64,000 nt of DNA. It comes from Ruminococcus sp. zg-924 (lineage in GTDB: Bacteria > Bacillota > Clostridia > Oscillospirales > Acutalibacteraceae). The notes beneath the pieces are model-generated. The model did no database searches. It worked only from the letters and a program-made list of their open reading frames with translations, and had not been told where the DNA came from. The stretch spans positions 29,691 to 93,690 of the forward strand of contig NZ_WNJZ01000012.1 in assembly GCF_024433635.1 (NCBI RefSeq), read 5' to 3'. The position numbers and the translations under genes were made by a program. The stretch's first letter is position 1; each line of letters begins with the position of its first letter. This document shows, piece after piece, positions 16,916 to 26,277 of this stretch.

Positions 16916-17743
16916 ATGAAAAAAAGGATTATTGCTTTGGTTGCTGCCGCTGCAGTTTTAATTGGTGCGGCAGGCTGTTGCAGTATAGATGTGAATTTTA
17001 ACGGCAAATCTTCAAGCAGCGATTTATCGTCAGAGAAGCAGACAGAAATAAATACTCAGCCGAAATCTGAGCAGCCAAAAGCTGAGGAGCCAAAGGCTGA
17101 GGCTAAAACAAATCCGGATGTGCAAACCTCGTCCGACAAGCTTTACAACTATATAGACGTATATAAAAGCGCAAGTGTTGACTATACGGACGAAGTTGGC
17201 AACAGCTACTCATCAACCTACACTGTTCCCGAAATTTTGCTTAACAGCGAGGACGCATCAGAGGTTAACAGCGAGATACAAAGAGAATGTGAAAAGAAAA
17301 TAAGGGATAGTGAGAACGCTGAGAAGAATAAATCAAGCCTTATTTGCTTGGGCATTGAATATGAGGCGTGGCTTAACGGCAACATTCTGTCGCTTACCAT
17401 TTCTGAGAAATACGATGGAAGCTACACACATTATTTGGTATATTCCTTTGACGTGCGAACAGGCGAGGAACTTGATAATGACGAATTTGCCGTAGATATG
17501 GGAATCAGCGAGAACGAGCTTGATAAAAGAATAAAAACTGCAATGACAGATTTCTTTAAAAATGAATACTCTTCAATGGCCGGCGACAGCCTGTATGATC
17601 TTCAGCTTAACAAAACCTTATCCGAGGACAATGTGGACGAGGCTGAGGTGTATTACGGTGAAAACGGCGTGCCGTATGTTTGGTGTTGTATTTACTCATT
17701 GGCGGGTGCTGAAATATATGAGCATTTGCTGAAGCTAAACTAA
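16916..17743 (+). CDS. putative lipoprotein with an extracellular DUF3298/DUF4163-like domain
   Basis: I use the ATG at 16916 (MKKRIIAL), although its RBS is weak (ttggatgtg). The 275-aa product has a lipoprotein signal ending IGAAGC, lipid cysteine near residue 21, a charged linker rich in Lys, Glu, Ser and Pro (about 35-75), and a folded region from about 80. Strand patterns such as SLTISEKYDGSYTHYLVYSFDVRTGEEL resemble the extracellular DUF3298/DUF4163 domains seen in sporulation and cell-wall proteins such as RsiV and PdaC. I see no catalytic motif. It is a single gene with its own promoter and terminator. Confidence 0.75.
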   Translation: MKKRIIALVAAAAVLIGAAGCCSIDVNFNGKSSSSDLSSEKQTEINTQPKSEQPKAEEPKAEAKTNPDVQTSSDKLYNYIDVYKSASVDYTDEVGNSYSSTYTVPEILLNSEDASEVNSEIQRECEKKIRDSENAEKNKSSLICLGIEYEAWLNGNILSLTISEKYDGSYTHYLVYSFDVRTGEELDNDEFAVDMGISENELDKRIKTAMTDFFKNEYSSMAGDSLYDLQLNKTLSEDNVDEAEVYYGENGVPYVWCCIYSLAGAEIYEHLLKLN

Positions 17744-17790
17744 GTTTTTTACGGTGGACATTTTTATGTCCTATATCATCCTTTCTGAAT

Positions 17791-17831
17791 AAAGCACAGT
17801 ACGGGTAATTCTGTACTGTGCTTTTGTTTTT
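17791..17831 (+). terminator. intrinsic terminator
   Basis: A 12-bp perfect stem (aaagcacagtac / gtactgtgcttt), 10-nt loop, then TTTTGTTTTT. Confidence 0.92.
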
Positions 17832-17863
17832 AAGAAAAAATCAGCAAAAATTCTATTTGAACA

Positions 17864-17892
17864 TTGTGCAACAGCGTGAAAAGTGATATAAT
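17864..17892 (+). promoter_or_regulatory. probable promoter of the flavodiiron gene
   Basis: TATAAT at 17887-17892 is perfect; TTGTGC at 17864-17869 is a weak -35 at 17 bp, the same pair as in front of paaK copy 1. Confidence 0.6.
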
Positions 17893-17952
17893 CAAAAAAA
17901 CAACAAATATCGCAGATATAACTAATTTTTCAATAAACAGGAGGAACAGGCA

Positions 17953-19743
17953 ATGCAGATTACAAATGATGTTATCTATGTAGGTGTGAATGACCATAAG
18001 ATAGATTTATTCGAGGGTCAGTATGTTGTTCCAAACGGAATGGCTTACAACTCCTATGTGATTAAGGACGAGAAAACGGCTGTTTTTGATACGGTTGACA
18101 TTAACTTTACTCACGAGTGGCTTGATAATATTGCCGCTGCTCTTGACGGAAAAGCTCCGGATTACCTTATTGTTCAGCATATGGAGCCGGACCACTCGGC
18201 AAACATTCAGAACTTTGTAAATATTTACCCCGATACAAAAATTGTAGCAAACGCAAAAACCTTTACAATGATGAATCAATTTTTTGATTTTGATATTGAG
18301 GATAGAAAGGTTGTTGTTGCAAACGGCGAGAGCCTTTCGCTTGGCAGACACGAGCTTACCTTTGTGTTCGCTCCGATGGTTCACTGGCCGGAGGTTATGA
18401 TGACCTACGATTCAACCGACAAAATTCTCTTCTCGGCTGACGGCTTCGGCAAGTTTGGCGCTTTGGACGTTGACGAGGACTGGGCTTGTGAGGCTCGCCG
18501 TTATTATATCGGCATTGTCGGCAAGTATGGCGCACAGGTTCAGAATGTTCTGAAAAAGGCGGCAGGGCTTGACATTCAGATTATCTGCCCTTTGCACGGT
18601 CCTGTGCTTACAGAAAACCTTGGCTACTACATAAACCTCTATGACATCTGGTCGTCTTACAGGGCTGAGGACGACGGCATTGTTATTGCATATACATCTG
18701 TTTACGGACATACAAAGGCAGCTGTGCTTAAGTTTGCCGAGATGCTCAAGAGGAAGGGTGCTCCGAAGGTATCTCTGTTTGACCTTGCAAGGGACGATAT
18801 GGCAGAGGCTGTTGAGGATGCGTTCCGTTACAGCAAGCTTGTTCTTGCTACAACAACCTACAACGCAGATATTTTCCCGTTTATGCGTGAATACATAAAC
18901 CACCTTACCGAGAGAAATTATCAGAACAGAACAGTTGCCTTTATCGAAAACGGCACATGGGCACCGCTTGCCGCAAAGACAATGAAGGGAATGTTTGAAA
19001 AGAGCAAAAACCTTACCATTGCCGATACAACCGTTACAATTAAGTCTGCTCTTAATGCCGACAGCACACAGCAGCTTGAGAAGCTTGCAGACGAGCTGTG
19101 CAAGGAGTATGTTGCTCAGTCTGACGACGCCAGCGACAAGCACGATATGAGCGCACTGTTCAAGATAGGCTATGGACTTTATGTTGTTACATCAAACGAC
19201 GGAAACAGGGATAACGGTCTTATTGTAAATACGGTAACACAGCTTACAGATTCACCAAACCGTGTGGCTGTAAATATTAACAAGGCGAACTATTCGTACC
19301 ATACAATTAAGCAAACAGGCAAAATGAATGTTAACTGTCTGTCGGTTGACGCACCGTTCAAGGTGTTTGAAACCTTTGGCTTCCAAAGCGGAAGAAATAC
19401 GGATAAGTTCAAGAGCTGTGAGGTTTTGCGTTCAGACAACGGATTGGTGTTCCTGCCGAGATATATTAACGCATTTATGTCGCTTAAGGTTGAGCAGTAT
19501 GTTGACCTTGACACCCACGGAATGTTTATCTGCACGGTTACCGAGGCAAGAGTTATGAGCGACAAGGAAACTATGACCTACACATATTACCAGAACAATG
19601 TTAAGCCAAAGCCGGAAACACAGGGCAAAAAAGGCTTTGTGTGCAAGATTTGCGGATATATTTATGAGGGCGATGTTTTGCCGGACGATTATATCTGCCC
19701 GCTGTGCAAGCACGGTGTGGCTGACTTTGAGTCAATAGAGTAA
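17953..19743 (+). CDS. flavodiiron protein fused to flavin reductase and rubredoxin domains
   Basis: A 596-aa fusion. Residues 1-245 form the metallo-beta-lactamase-like diiron core with all ligands: H76-x-E78-x-D80-H81, H144, D163, H215. Residues about 250-395 are a flavodoxin-like FMN domain (IVIAYTSVYGHTKAAVLKF). Residues about 405-545 match NAD(P)H:flavin reductase-type domains. The C-terminus is a rubredoxin with CKICGY and CPLCKH (C564, C567, C582, C585). Flavodiiron proteins reduce O2 to water or NO to N2O in anaerobes. Here the electron-supply parts, separate proteins such as Hrb in acetogens, lie in the same chain, so the enzyme may take electrons directly from NAD(P)H. The RBS aggaggaac is 6 bp from the ATG. 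Confidence 0.95.
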   Translation: MQITNDVIYVGVNDHKIDLFEGQYVVPNGMAYNSYVIKDEKTAVFDTVDINFTHEWLDNIAAALDGKAPDYLIVQHMEPDHSANIQNFVNIYPDTKIVANAKTFTMMNQFFDFDIEDRKVVVANGESLSLGRHELTFVFAPMVHWPEVMMTYDSTDKILFSADGFGKFGALDVDEDWACEARRYYIGIVGKYGAQVQNVLKKAAGLDIQIICPLHGPVLTENLGYYINLYDIWSSYRAEDDGIVIAYTSVYGHTKAAVLKFAEMLKRKGAPKVSLFDLARDDMAEAVEDAFRYSKLVLATTTYNADIFPFMREYINHLTERNYQNRTVAFIENGTWAPLAAKTMKGMFEKSKNLTIADTTVTIKSALNADSTQQLEKLADELCKEYVAQSDDASDKHDMSALFKIGYGLYVVTSNDGNRDNGLIVNTVTQLTDSPNRVAVNINKANYSYHTIKQTGKMNVNCLSVDAPFKVFETFGFQSGRNTDKFKSCEVLRSDNGLVFLPRYINAFMSLKVEQYVDLDTHGMFICTVTEARVMSDKETMTYTYYQNNVKPKPETQGKKGFVCKICGYIYEGDVLPDDYICPLCKHGVADFESIE

Positions 19744-19761
19744 TAAACACGATAACTAAAA

Positions 19762-19786
19762 ATGGGTCGGCGTTATGCCGACCCAT
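19762..19786. terminator. bidirectional terminator between flavodiiron and APH-like genes
   Basis: A 10-bp perfect stem (atgggtcggc / gccgacccat) with a 5-nt loop. The minus side ends in TTTTT; the plus side has AAATTATTATT. Confidence 0.85.
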
Positions 19787-19810
19787 AAATTATTATTCTA
19801 TATTTGCTGA

Positions 19811-20560
19811 TTATTCGTAGTCAACAACGTCTATCCACTTTGAGAGGAACTCCTTCTCATCTTCAAAGCCCTTAACCATCTGTGAAGCCGCAACAATTGG
19901 CAGCCACTGCTGAACATACTGCTTTGCTGTGTCGCTCTTGTCGCAGAAAAGATTTAGGTACTTGTCAGCAAGCTCAGGCTGACGAAGTGAGAACAAAAGA
20001 TATGTTCTTGCGGCGTCTGCTGACGCATTGCCCTGAGTTGCGTGTGACCAGTCAAGAATATACATTGTGCCATCGTCCTGAACAATAATGTTGGACGGGT
20101 TAAAGTCGCCGTGGCAAACCTTGTTGTGCTTTGGCATACTGTCAAGCCTTGTGTGAAGCTCGTATTTAATGGTTGCGCTGATTCCCTCAAGGCTTGAAAT
20201 TTTTCTGTTCATCTTATCCTTAAGCTTGTTGAGCATAGGTGCTCTCTTGCTTTGAACCTCAAGCTGAAGGTCAACGAACTTTTCAAGGTACTCGTCAACT
20301 TTGTCGGGGTTTTCGTCAATAAGCTGCTGCAATGTTTTGCCCTCAATATAGTCAAGGGTGATAGCCCACTTGCCGTCAACAACAGATACTGCGTTGATTT
20401 TTGGAATGTTAAGACCTGTTTCCTCAACTCTTGCCTGATTTAAAGCTTCGTTAAGAACGTCAGCCTTTGGATATGTAGGACCGAACACCTTTATTGTGTA
20501 AGCTCCGTCCTTGTATATGCATTTGTCGGGTCTTTCAGCTAAAATCTTATCAATAGCCAT
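19811..20560 (-). CDS. APH/choline-kinase-fold phosphotransferase
   Basis: I start it at the ATG at 20560, 10 bp after aaaggag; the longer open frame to 20626 has no RBS. The 249-aa product has the kinase-like fold: Gly-poor N-lobe with IKVFGPTYPKAD, a catalytic loop HGDFNPSNIIV and a metal-binding LDWSHA. Members of this group phosphorylate small hydroxyl compounds such as aminoglycosides, choline, thiamine or sugars. Nothing in the sequence singles out a resistance enzyme, and a housekeeping or salvage role is more likely. It stands alone. Confidence 0.85.
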   Translation of the reverse strand: MAIDKILAERPDKCIYKDGAYTIKVFGPTYPKADVLNEALNQARVEETGLNIPKINAVSVVDGKWAITLDYIEGKTLQQLIDENPDKVDEYLEKFVDLQLEVQSKRAPMLNKLKDKMNRKISSLEGISATIKYELHTRLDSMPKHNKVCHGDFNPSNIIVQDDGTMYILDWSHATQGNASADAARTYLLFSLRQPELADKYLNLFCDKSDTAKQYVQQWLPIVAASQMVKGFEDEKEFLSKWIDVVDYE

Positions 20561-20907
20561 AATAATTAACTCCTTTCGGTGATAAAATACAAAAATTCGA
20601 TTAAAAATGCAGATAGAGATATGCATATTTTAAACCTGCACTTATTATACTACATTTATTACATAATGTGTAGTAAAAAAATCACAAAAATTTTAAAAGA
20701 GTTTTTGTGTAATACGTCAAATTATACAAGAATTTTACAACTCTTTTTCGTTGAGTTGCTTGAATATTGCTTGTCACCATTTTATGGTAAGGATTTGAGT
20801 AAGATTCATAGAATTATACGCAACTAAAATTAACATCAAATGTCAGCTAATATTGCTGGTAATAGCGATAAACAGATGATAAAATAAATTTCAGGAGGCA
20901 TATTAAT
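20561..20907. other. intergenic region between divergent genes
   Basis: The 347 bp are AT-rich. On the minus strand a likely promoter for the APH-like gene (TACACA, 17 bp, TATAAT; 20644-20672) lies within an actaca / tgtagt inverted repeat. No good promoter for the plus-strand regulator gene was seen, and no further gene. Confidence 0.55.
20644..20672 (-). promoter_or_regulatory. promoter of the APH-like gene
   Basis: On the minus strand, TACACA and a perfect TATAAT are 17 bp apart, 84 bp upstream of the start codon. Confidence 0.6.
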
Positions 20908-21342
20908 ATGATTGATATGAATTTAAAGAACCTGAGAAAAAAGCATAACCTGAGTCAGGAAAAGCTTGCGGAAAAGCTTGGCGTATCAAGGCAAGCTGTT
21001 GCAAAGTGGGAAAACGGCGACGCTCTGCCTGATATTATGAACTGCCAAAAGTTGTCGGAGCTTTACCGGATTTCTATTGACGAGCTTATAAACTGCGAAA
21101 TTTGCGTTGATGAGCTGAGGAAAAACGAAAAGGACGGCAAGCACGTCTTTGGCGCTGTAACAGTAGGCGAGAGAGGGCAGATAGTTATTCCCATAAAGGC
21201 GAGAGAGGTTTTTGACATAAAGGCAGGCGATAAGATTCTTATTCTTGGTGATGAGGATCAGGGTATAGCGCTTGTGAAATTAAAGTGGTTTTCAAGCTTT
21301 GGAAAGAATATTTTTTCCGCAAAGGAGGACGAGGAAGAATGA
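20908..21342 (+). CDS. HTH (XRE)-AbrB fusion regulator
   Basis: A 144-aa fusion. Residues 1-62 are a Cro/CI helix-turn-helix (NLSQEKLAEKLGVSRQAVAKWENGDALP); residues about 80-125 are a SpoVT/AbrB swapped-hairpin DNA-binding domain (GAVTVGERGQIVIPIKAREVFDIKAGDKILIL). Both parts bind DNA in their families. Its stop codon overlaps the start of the ABC ATPase gene (ATGA), so the regulator is co-translated with the exporter it probably controls. The RBS is caggagg. Confidence 0.92.
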   Translation: MIDMNLKNLRKKHNLSQEKLAEKLGVSRQAVAKWENGDALPDIMNCQKLSELYRISIDELINCEICVDELRKNEKDGKHVFGAVTVGERGQIVIPIKAREVFDIKAGDKILILGDEDQGIALVKLKWFSSFGKNIFSAKEDEEE

Positions 21343-22073
21343 GCGCAATAAAAATTGATAAAATCACAAAACGCTTCGGCACAAAAACGGCGGTAAATAA
21401 CTTAAGCCTTGAGATTAATGAGGGCGAGCTTTTTGCGCTTCTCGGCGTAAACGGAGCAGGCAAGACAACACTTATTAAAACGCTCACCTGCCTTTTAAAA
21501 CCAAACGACGGTGAGGCTTACATACTTGGTAAAAGCGTGACTACGCAAGCCGACGAGGTGAAAAAGCTGATTAACCTGTCAACGCAGGAAACAGCGGTTG
21601 CGCCGAATCTTACCGTGCGTGAAAACCTGATGATGATAGCTGGTATTTACGGTATGGACAAGGAAAGCGCAAAAGCTAAAACAGATGAAATGATAAATAA
21701 GCTTTCGTTCGGTGATTATGAAAATCAGCGTGCAAAAACGCTTTCGGGCGGCTGGCAGAGAAAGCTGAGCATAGCAATGGCGCTGATAACCGAACCGAAG
21801 GTGCTTTTTCTTGACGAGCCGACCCTTGGTCTTGATGTTCTTGCAAGAAGAGAGCTTTGGGAGCTTGTTAGAAAGCTAAAGGGCAAAATGACAATAATAC
21901 TTACAACCCACTATATGGAGGAGGCTGAGAGCCTGTCCGACAGAATAGGCGTTATGATAAACTCAAACTTAATAACAGTCGGCACTCCCGATGAGCTTAT
22001 GAAGAAAACGGAAACGCACAGTGTAGAGGAAGCGTTTGTGAAAATTGCCGGAGGTGGATTAAATGAGAATTAA
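21339..22073 (+). CDS. ABC transporter ATP-binding protein (ABC-2 exporter type)
   Basis: The ATG at 21339 lies in an ATGA overlap with the regulator gene and has a gaggacgagg-type RBS; an earlier open stretch is shadow. The 244-aa product has Walker A GVNGAGKTT, the signature LSGGWQRKLS, Walker B VLFLDEP and the H-loop TTHYMEEAE. It is of the DrrA/CcmA kind that pairs with one permease. It overlaps the permease gene by 11 bp. The exported substrate is unknown; a drug, peptide or lipid is possible. Confidence 0.93.
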   Translation: MSAIKIDKITKRFGTKTAVNNLSLEINEGELFALLGVNGAGKTTLIKTLTCLLKPNDGEAYILGKSVTTQADEVKKLINLSTQETAVAPNLTVRENLMMIAGIYGMDKESAKAKTDEMINKLSFGDYENQRAKTLSGGWQRKLSIAMALITEPKVLFLDEPTLGLDVLARRELWELVRKLKGKMTIILTTHYMEEAESLSDRIGVMINSNLITVGTPDELMKKTETHSVEEAFVKIAGGGLNEN

Positions 22074-22824
22074 GGCGTTTGCATCAAGAAATATCAAGGA
22101 GCTTATAAGAGATCCGCTAAGCTACATATTCTGCCTTGGTTTTCCGCTTATTATGCTTCTTGTTATGTCTGTAATCGGGCAGAGCATACCGGAAAACGAA
22201 GGAACTGCTATTTTTAATGTGCAGAACCAGAGTGCCGGAACGGCGGTGTTTGGTCTTGCGTTTGTAATGCTGTTTGCGGCTCTGCTGATTTCAAAGGACA
22301 GAGCAAGCGCACTGCTGTGCCGTCTTTTCGCTTCGCCGATGAGGTCGGTTGATTTCATTCTGGGCTACACACTGCCGCTTATTATAATTGCTGCTGCACA
22401 GCTTGCGGTTAATGTTATTTCATCAGTCATCATTGGTGCTGCTGTGGGCGAGAGCTTTAATTTTTTGAATTTGCTTATGAGCCTTGCCGTTCATATTCCG
22501 ACAATATTTTTGTTTATCGGATTAGGCATAATATTCGGCACACTGTTCAACGAGAAGTCCTCGCCGGGAATTTCATCCATAATCGTGTCGCTTGCGCCGA
22601 TGCTTGGCGGAGTCTGGATGCCGATTGACGCAATGGGCGGCGTGATTCTGACTATTGCGAAAATCTTTCCATTTTATCACGCAGTAAAAGCTTCAAGAAC
22701 AGTCCTTGCCGGCTCAAGTGAGGGCGTAGCTGCAAGCATATTGATTTTATGCGCTTGGGCGGCTGTTATATTTATTCTTTCTATCTTCGTTTTCAAGGCG
22801 AAGATGCGTTCAGAGAAGAAGTAA
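22063..22824 (+). CDS. ABC-2 type permease
   Basis: This 253-aa membrane protein has six likely membrane helices, with the typical N-terminal amphipathic segment (FASRNIKELIRDPLSYIFCLGFP) and the ABC-2 family region SSPGISSIIVSLAPMLGGVW. It overlaps the ATPase gene end and has a ggaggtgg RBS. Together with the ATPase it makes a dimeric exporter. A terminator shared with the trp operon follows. Confidence 0.92.
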   Translation: MRIKAFASRNIKELIRDPLSYIFCLGFPLIMLLVMSVIGQSIPENEGTAIFNVQNQSAGTAVFGLAFVMLFAALLISKDRASALLCRLFASPMRSVDFILGYTLPLIIIAAAQLAVNVISSVIIGAAVGESFNFLNLLMSLAVHIPTIFLFIGLGIIFGTLFNEKSSPGISSIIVSLAPMLGGVWMPIDAMGGVILTIAKIFPFYHAVKASRTVLAGSSEGVAASILILCAWAAVIFILSIFVFKAKMRSEKK

Positions 22825-22847
22825 GGATAATAAACAGAATAAAAAAC

Positions 22848-22893
22848 AAAAAACTCACACCTTGGCAATTAATTGTCATAGTGTGAGTTTTGC
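22848..22893. terminator. bidirectional terminator between ABC operon and trp operon
   Basis: An 11-bp perfect outer stem (aaaactcacac / gtgtgagtttt) with an inner stem around ggcaatt / aattgtc. T-rich on both strands. Confidence 0.88.
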
Positions 22894-22926
22894 TTTTGCT
22901 TTGATTTCGCCTTTGGCAGAATACTA

Positions 22927-23700
22927 TTATTTTATTGCATCCTTCATTTCCTTGACATAAGCCTTTACAGGTTCAATGCAGTCCTTGCCGTACTTTGCGC
23001 AAAGCTTAACTATTGCGCTTCCGACTATAACTGCGTCGGCGTACTGAGCCATATGCTTTGCCTGCTCAGGTGTTGAAATGCCGAAGCCAATGGCGGTGGG
23101 CACGTCGCTTACTTGCCTTACGCTGTCAATCATAGCGCCAATGTCTGTCTTTATTTCGCTTCTGACGCCCGTAACGCCCATTGAAGATACGCAGTATAAA
23201 AACCCCTGAGCGTCTTTTGCAATCATCTTTATCCTGTTTTCGCTTGACGGAGCAATCATAGAAATAAAATCAACTCCGTGCTTTTCGCAGTATGGCGCAA
23301 GCTCCTCTTTTTCCTCGTAGGGAATATCGGGAACGATTAAGGCGTCAATCTGAAGTTCCTCACATTTTGAGAGGAATTTTTCACAACCGTAAACATATAT
23401 AGGGTTTATGTATGTCATAAACGCAAGAGGAAAGCTTGGGATAGCCTTTCTTACCTCGGCAACCATATCAAAGATTTTGTCGGTAGTAGCTCCTGCGCTC
23501 AATGCACGCTCGTCTGCCTGCTGTATTACAACGCCCTCTGCAACAGGGTCCGAAAACGGGATTCCAATCTCTATCAAATCAGCTCCGCTTTCAGCCATAC
23601 CTATTATAAGCTTCTTTGTTGTGTCAAGGTCGGGGTCGCCTGCCGTTACAAAGGGGATAAACGCCTTGCCGTTTTTGAAAGCCTGTGTTGTCTTACTCAT
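22927..23700 (-). CDS. trpA: tryptophan synthase alpha chain
   Basis: The start is the ATG at 23700, 9 bp after aggag and overlapping the end of trpB by 8 bp; a longer start would run deeper into trpB. The 257-aa product has the catalytic Glu and Asp regions [14 protein letters not shown] and VPDIPYEE. It splits indole-3-glycerol phosphate and passes indole to TrpB through a tunnel. It is the last gene of the trp operon and is followed by a terminator. Confidence 0.97.
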   Translation of the reverse strand: MSKTTQAFKNGKAFIPFVTAGDPDLDTTKKLIIGMAESGADLIEIGIPFSDPVAEGVVIQQADERALSAGATTDKIFDMVAEVRKAIPSFPLAFMTYINPIYVYGCEKFLSKCEELQIDALIVPDIPYEEKEELAPYCEKHGVDFISMIAPSSENRIKMIAKDAQGFLYCVSSMGVTGVRSEIKTDIGAMIDSVRQVSDVPTAIGFGISTPEQAKHMAQYADAVIVGSAIVKLCAKYGKDCIEPVKAYVKEMKDAIK

Positions 23701-24877
23701 AAATATCAACTCCTCTGTATCTTGCTATGGCGGCAACGTCCTTGTCGCCCCTGCCCGAAAGATTTACTACAATAATCTTGTCCTTGTCCATTGTCGGCGC
23801 AAGCTTGATTGCGTATGCAACAGCATGAGCGCTTTCGATGGCAGGAATGATTCCCTCTGTTCTTGACAAATATTCAAATGCGTCAACCGCTTCATCATCT
23901 GTAATAGGCACATACTGTGCTCTGCCTATGTCCTTGAGGTTTGCGTGCTCAGGCCCTACGCCGGGGTAGTCAAGACCTGCCGAAATTGAATATACAGGAG
24001 CAATCTGTCCGTACTCGTCCTGACAGAAGTATGACTTCATTCCGTGGAAAACGCCGAGAGTGCCGTTTGCCATTGTTGCGGCATTTTTTGGGTTGTCAAC
24101 GCCAAGACCCGCCGCCTCACAGCCGATAAGTGCAACCGACTCATCGGGAATGAACTCGTAAAATGCGCCCATAGCATTACTGCCGCCGCCTACACAGGCT
24201 AAAACAGCATCGGGAAGTCTGCCTTCCTTTTCCATAATCTGAGCCTTTATTTCCTTGCTGATAACGCTCTGAAAGTCACGCACAATTGTCGGGAACGGGT
24301 GAGGCCCCATAACCGAGCCTAACACATAATGGGTGTCGTTTACTCGTCTTGTCCATTCTCTGAGCGTTTCGTTTACTGCGTCCTTAAGGGTCTGGGTGCC
24401 GCTTGTAACGGCGTGAACCTTAGCCCCCAGAAGCTCCATTCTGTACACGTTAAGAGCCTGTCTGTCGGTGTCCTCTTTACCCATATAAATCTCACATTCC
24501 ATACCCATCAGTGCGGCTACCGTAGCCGTAGCAACCCCGTGCTGGCCTGCCCCTGTTTCGGCTATTACTCTTGTCTTGCCCATTCTCTTTGCAAGCAGAA
24601 TCTGACCGATAACATTGTTGAGCTTATGTGAGCCTGTGTGGTTTAAGTCCTCACGCTTCAAGTAGATTTTTGCGCCGCCCAAATCCTTAGTCATTTTCTC
24701 TGCATAATAAAGCAATGACGGACGTCCTGCGTAATTCTTGAGCAGTGCTTCAAATTCTGCGATAAATTCGGGGTCGTCCTTGTACTTGTTGTAAGCCTCT
24801 TCAAGCTCGTTTACGGCGTTCATCAGCGTTTCGGGTATGAACTGTCCGCCATGAATACCAAATCTGCCCTTTGACAT
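23693..24877 (-). CDS. trpB: tryptophan synthase beta chain
   Basis: The 394-aa protein has the PLP lysine in HTGSHKLNN near residue 85, the phosphate-binding GGGSNAMG, and the ammonium or indole-side residues of TrpB1. It joins indole and serine to tryptophan. The start codon overlaps the trpF stop by 1 bp (TAATG), and its end overlaps trpA, so both are translationally coupled. Confidence 0.98.
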   Translation of the reverse strand: MSKGRFGIHGGQFIPETLMNAVNELEEAYNKYKDDPEFIAEFEALLKNYAGRPSLLYYAEKMTKDLGGAKIYLKREDLNHTGSHKLNNVIGQILLAKRMGKTRVIAETGAGQHGVATATVAALMGMECEIYMGKEDTDRQALNVYRMELLGAKVHAVTSGTQTLKDAVNETLREWTRRVNDTHYVLGSVMGPHPFPTIVRDFQSVISKEIKAQIMEKEGRLPDAVLACVGGGSNAMGAFYEFIPDESVALIGCEAAGLGVDNPKNAATMANGTLGVFHGMKSYFCQDEYGQIAPVYSISAGLDYPGVGPEHANLKDIGRAQYVPITDDEAVDAFEYLSRTEGIIPAIESAHAVAYAIKLAPTMDKDKIIVVNLSGRGDKDVAAIARYRGVDIYE

Positions 24878-25491
24878 TATTTTTCACTCCTGATTAGTTT
24901 TATTATTTCCTCTATTTTATCCCGACTTTTAAAGCCGTTTTCTTCAACACCAGTGCTAAGGTCAAGGCAATAAGGCTGCACCTGATTTTGCGCAGATAAA
25001 ATATTGCCGCTGTTGAGTCCTCCTGCAAGGAAGAAAGGCTTTGAAAGCTTTGGAATAAGCCCCCAGTTAAAGCTCTCGCCTATGCCGCCGTATTGACCTT
25101 TGCGGTAGACGTCAAGAAGGAGGTAATCGCACGGAAGCTTTTCTGCTTTAAGCACCTGCTGTGTTGACTGAACACGAACAGCCTTGATAATTTCCCTGCC
25201 GGTTCTTTCCTTGACGGCGTTTATATATGCCTCGTCCTCGTCGCCGTGAAGCTGAATTAAATCTATAATTCCGCTGTCTGCTATACCGCATACAGTGTTT
25301 ATATCCTCGTTTACGAACACTCCGACAGCCTTAATCCGGCGATCAAGTCTTGATTTAAGCTTTTTTGCAAGCTCCGGTGATATATACCTTTTTGTGTTTG
25401 CAAAGATAAAGCCGATGTAATCCGGTAAAAACTCGTTTACAAAGTCAACGTCGCACTCTCGCTTAAGACCGCAAATTTTTATCCTTATCAT
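24877..25491 (-). CDS. trpF: phosphoribosylanthranilate isomerase
   Basis: The 204-aa TIM-barrel protein has the catalytic Cys in KICGL (residue 7) and the Asp in [11 protein letters not shown] near 165. It isomerises phosphoribosyl anthranilate in the third step of the pathway. It overlaps trpC by 4 bp (ATGA) and trpB by 1 bp. Confidence 0.96.
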   Translation of the reverse strand: MIRIKICGLKRECDVDFVNEFLPDYIGFIFANTKRYISPELAKKLKSRLDRRIKAVGVFVNEDINTVCGIADSGIIDLIQLHGDEDEAYINAVKERTGREIIKAVRVQSTQQVLKAEKLPCDYLLLDVYRKGQYGGIGESFNWGLIPKLSKPFFLAGGLNSGNILSAQNQVQPYCLDLSTGVEENGFKSRDKIEEIIKLIRSEK

Positions 25492-26273
25492 ATCTCACCG
25501 CCGTTTAATTCCCTAAGCGCCGCTGTTTTGTCAGGCGCCCTCATCAGTGTTTCGCCGATAAGAACAGCGTCAACTCCGTTTTCCTTGAGCGCTGAAATGT
25601 CATCGGCGGTTTTTATTCCGCTTTCAGCAACAAATACACAGCTTTCGGGAACAAGTTTTCTTAGCCTTAAGCAGTTGTTTATATCAACGGTGAAGTCTTT
25701 TAAATTCCTGTTGTTTACGCCTATAATGTCAGCACCTGCATTCAATGCTGTTTCAACCTCATATTCATCGTGAGCCTCAACAAGAGCCGACAAACCGAGC
25801 GTGCGGCAAATCTCAATATACTGCTTAATCGTGTCAATGTCAAGCAGAGCGCATATAAGCAGTACTGCTGATGCGCCGATAAGCTTTGCGGTATAAATCT
25901 GATGCTCGTCAATTGTGAAGTCCTTGCGGATAATCGGAATTGAAACCGATTTTGATATTTCAGTGAGGTAGCTGTCACTGCCCTTGAAGTAGTATGGCTC
26001 GGTAAGAACGGAGATAGCAGACGCACCTGCTTTTTCGTAATCTGCGGCTATCTGAAGATACGGGAAGTTCTCGGCAATAATTCCCTTTGAGGGTGAAGCC
26101 TTTTTAACCTCGCAGATATAGGAAAGACCGTTTTTCTTCAGAGCTTTGAAAAACGGAAAGCCTGTTTGCGCATCAAGTGCAAGAGCTGCTTTTTTAGCTG
26201 CATCGGTTGGGAAAAGCTGCTTTTCCTGTTCAATTCTTATTTTAGTTTTTGATGCTATTTCGTCAAGTATCAT
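25488..26273 (-). CDS. trpC: indole-3-glycerol phosphate synthase
   Basis: The 261-aa TIM barrel has the usual motifs ICEVKKASPSKG, IIRKDFTID, GVNNRNLKDF and VAESGI with the catalytic Lys and Glu residues. It makes indole-3-glycerol phosphate. It lies 4 bp after trpD and overlaps trpF by 4 bp. It is not fused to TrpF as in enterobacteria. Confidence 0.97.
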   Translation of the reverse strand: MILDEIASKTKIRIEQEKQLFPTDAAKKAALALDAQTGFPFFKALKKNGLSYICEVKKASPSKGIIAENFPYLQIAADYEKAGASAISVLTEPYYFKGSDSYLTEISKSVSIPIIRKDFTIDEHQIYTAKLIGASAVLLICALLDIDTIKQYIEICRTLGLSALVEAHDEYEVETALNAGADIIGVNNRNLKDFTVDINNCLRLRKLVPESCVFVAESGIKTADDISALKENGVDAVLIGETLMRAPDKTAALRELNGGEI

Positions 26274-26277
26274 ATCA

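Noticed and set aside
18412..19143. 243-aa open frame on the minus strand inside the flavodiiron gene
   Set aside because: It is antisense to a gene with complete metal-binding motifs. The Cys/Leu-rich reading has no recognisable domain or RBS.
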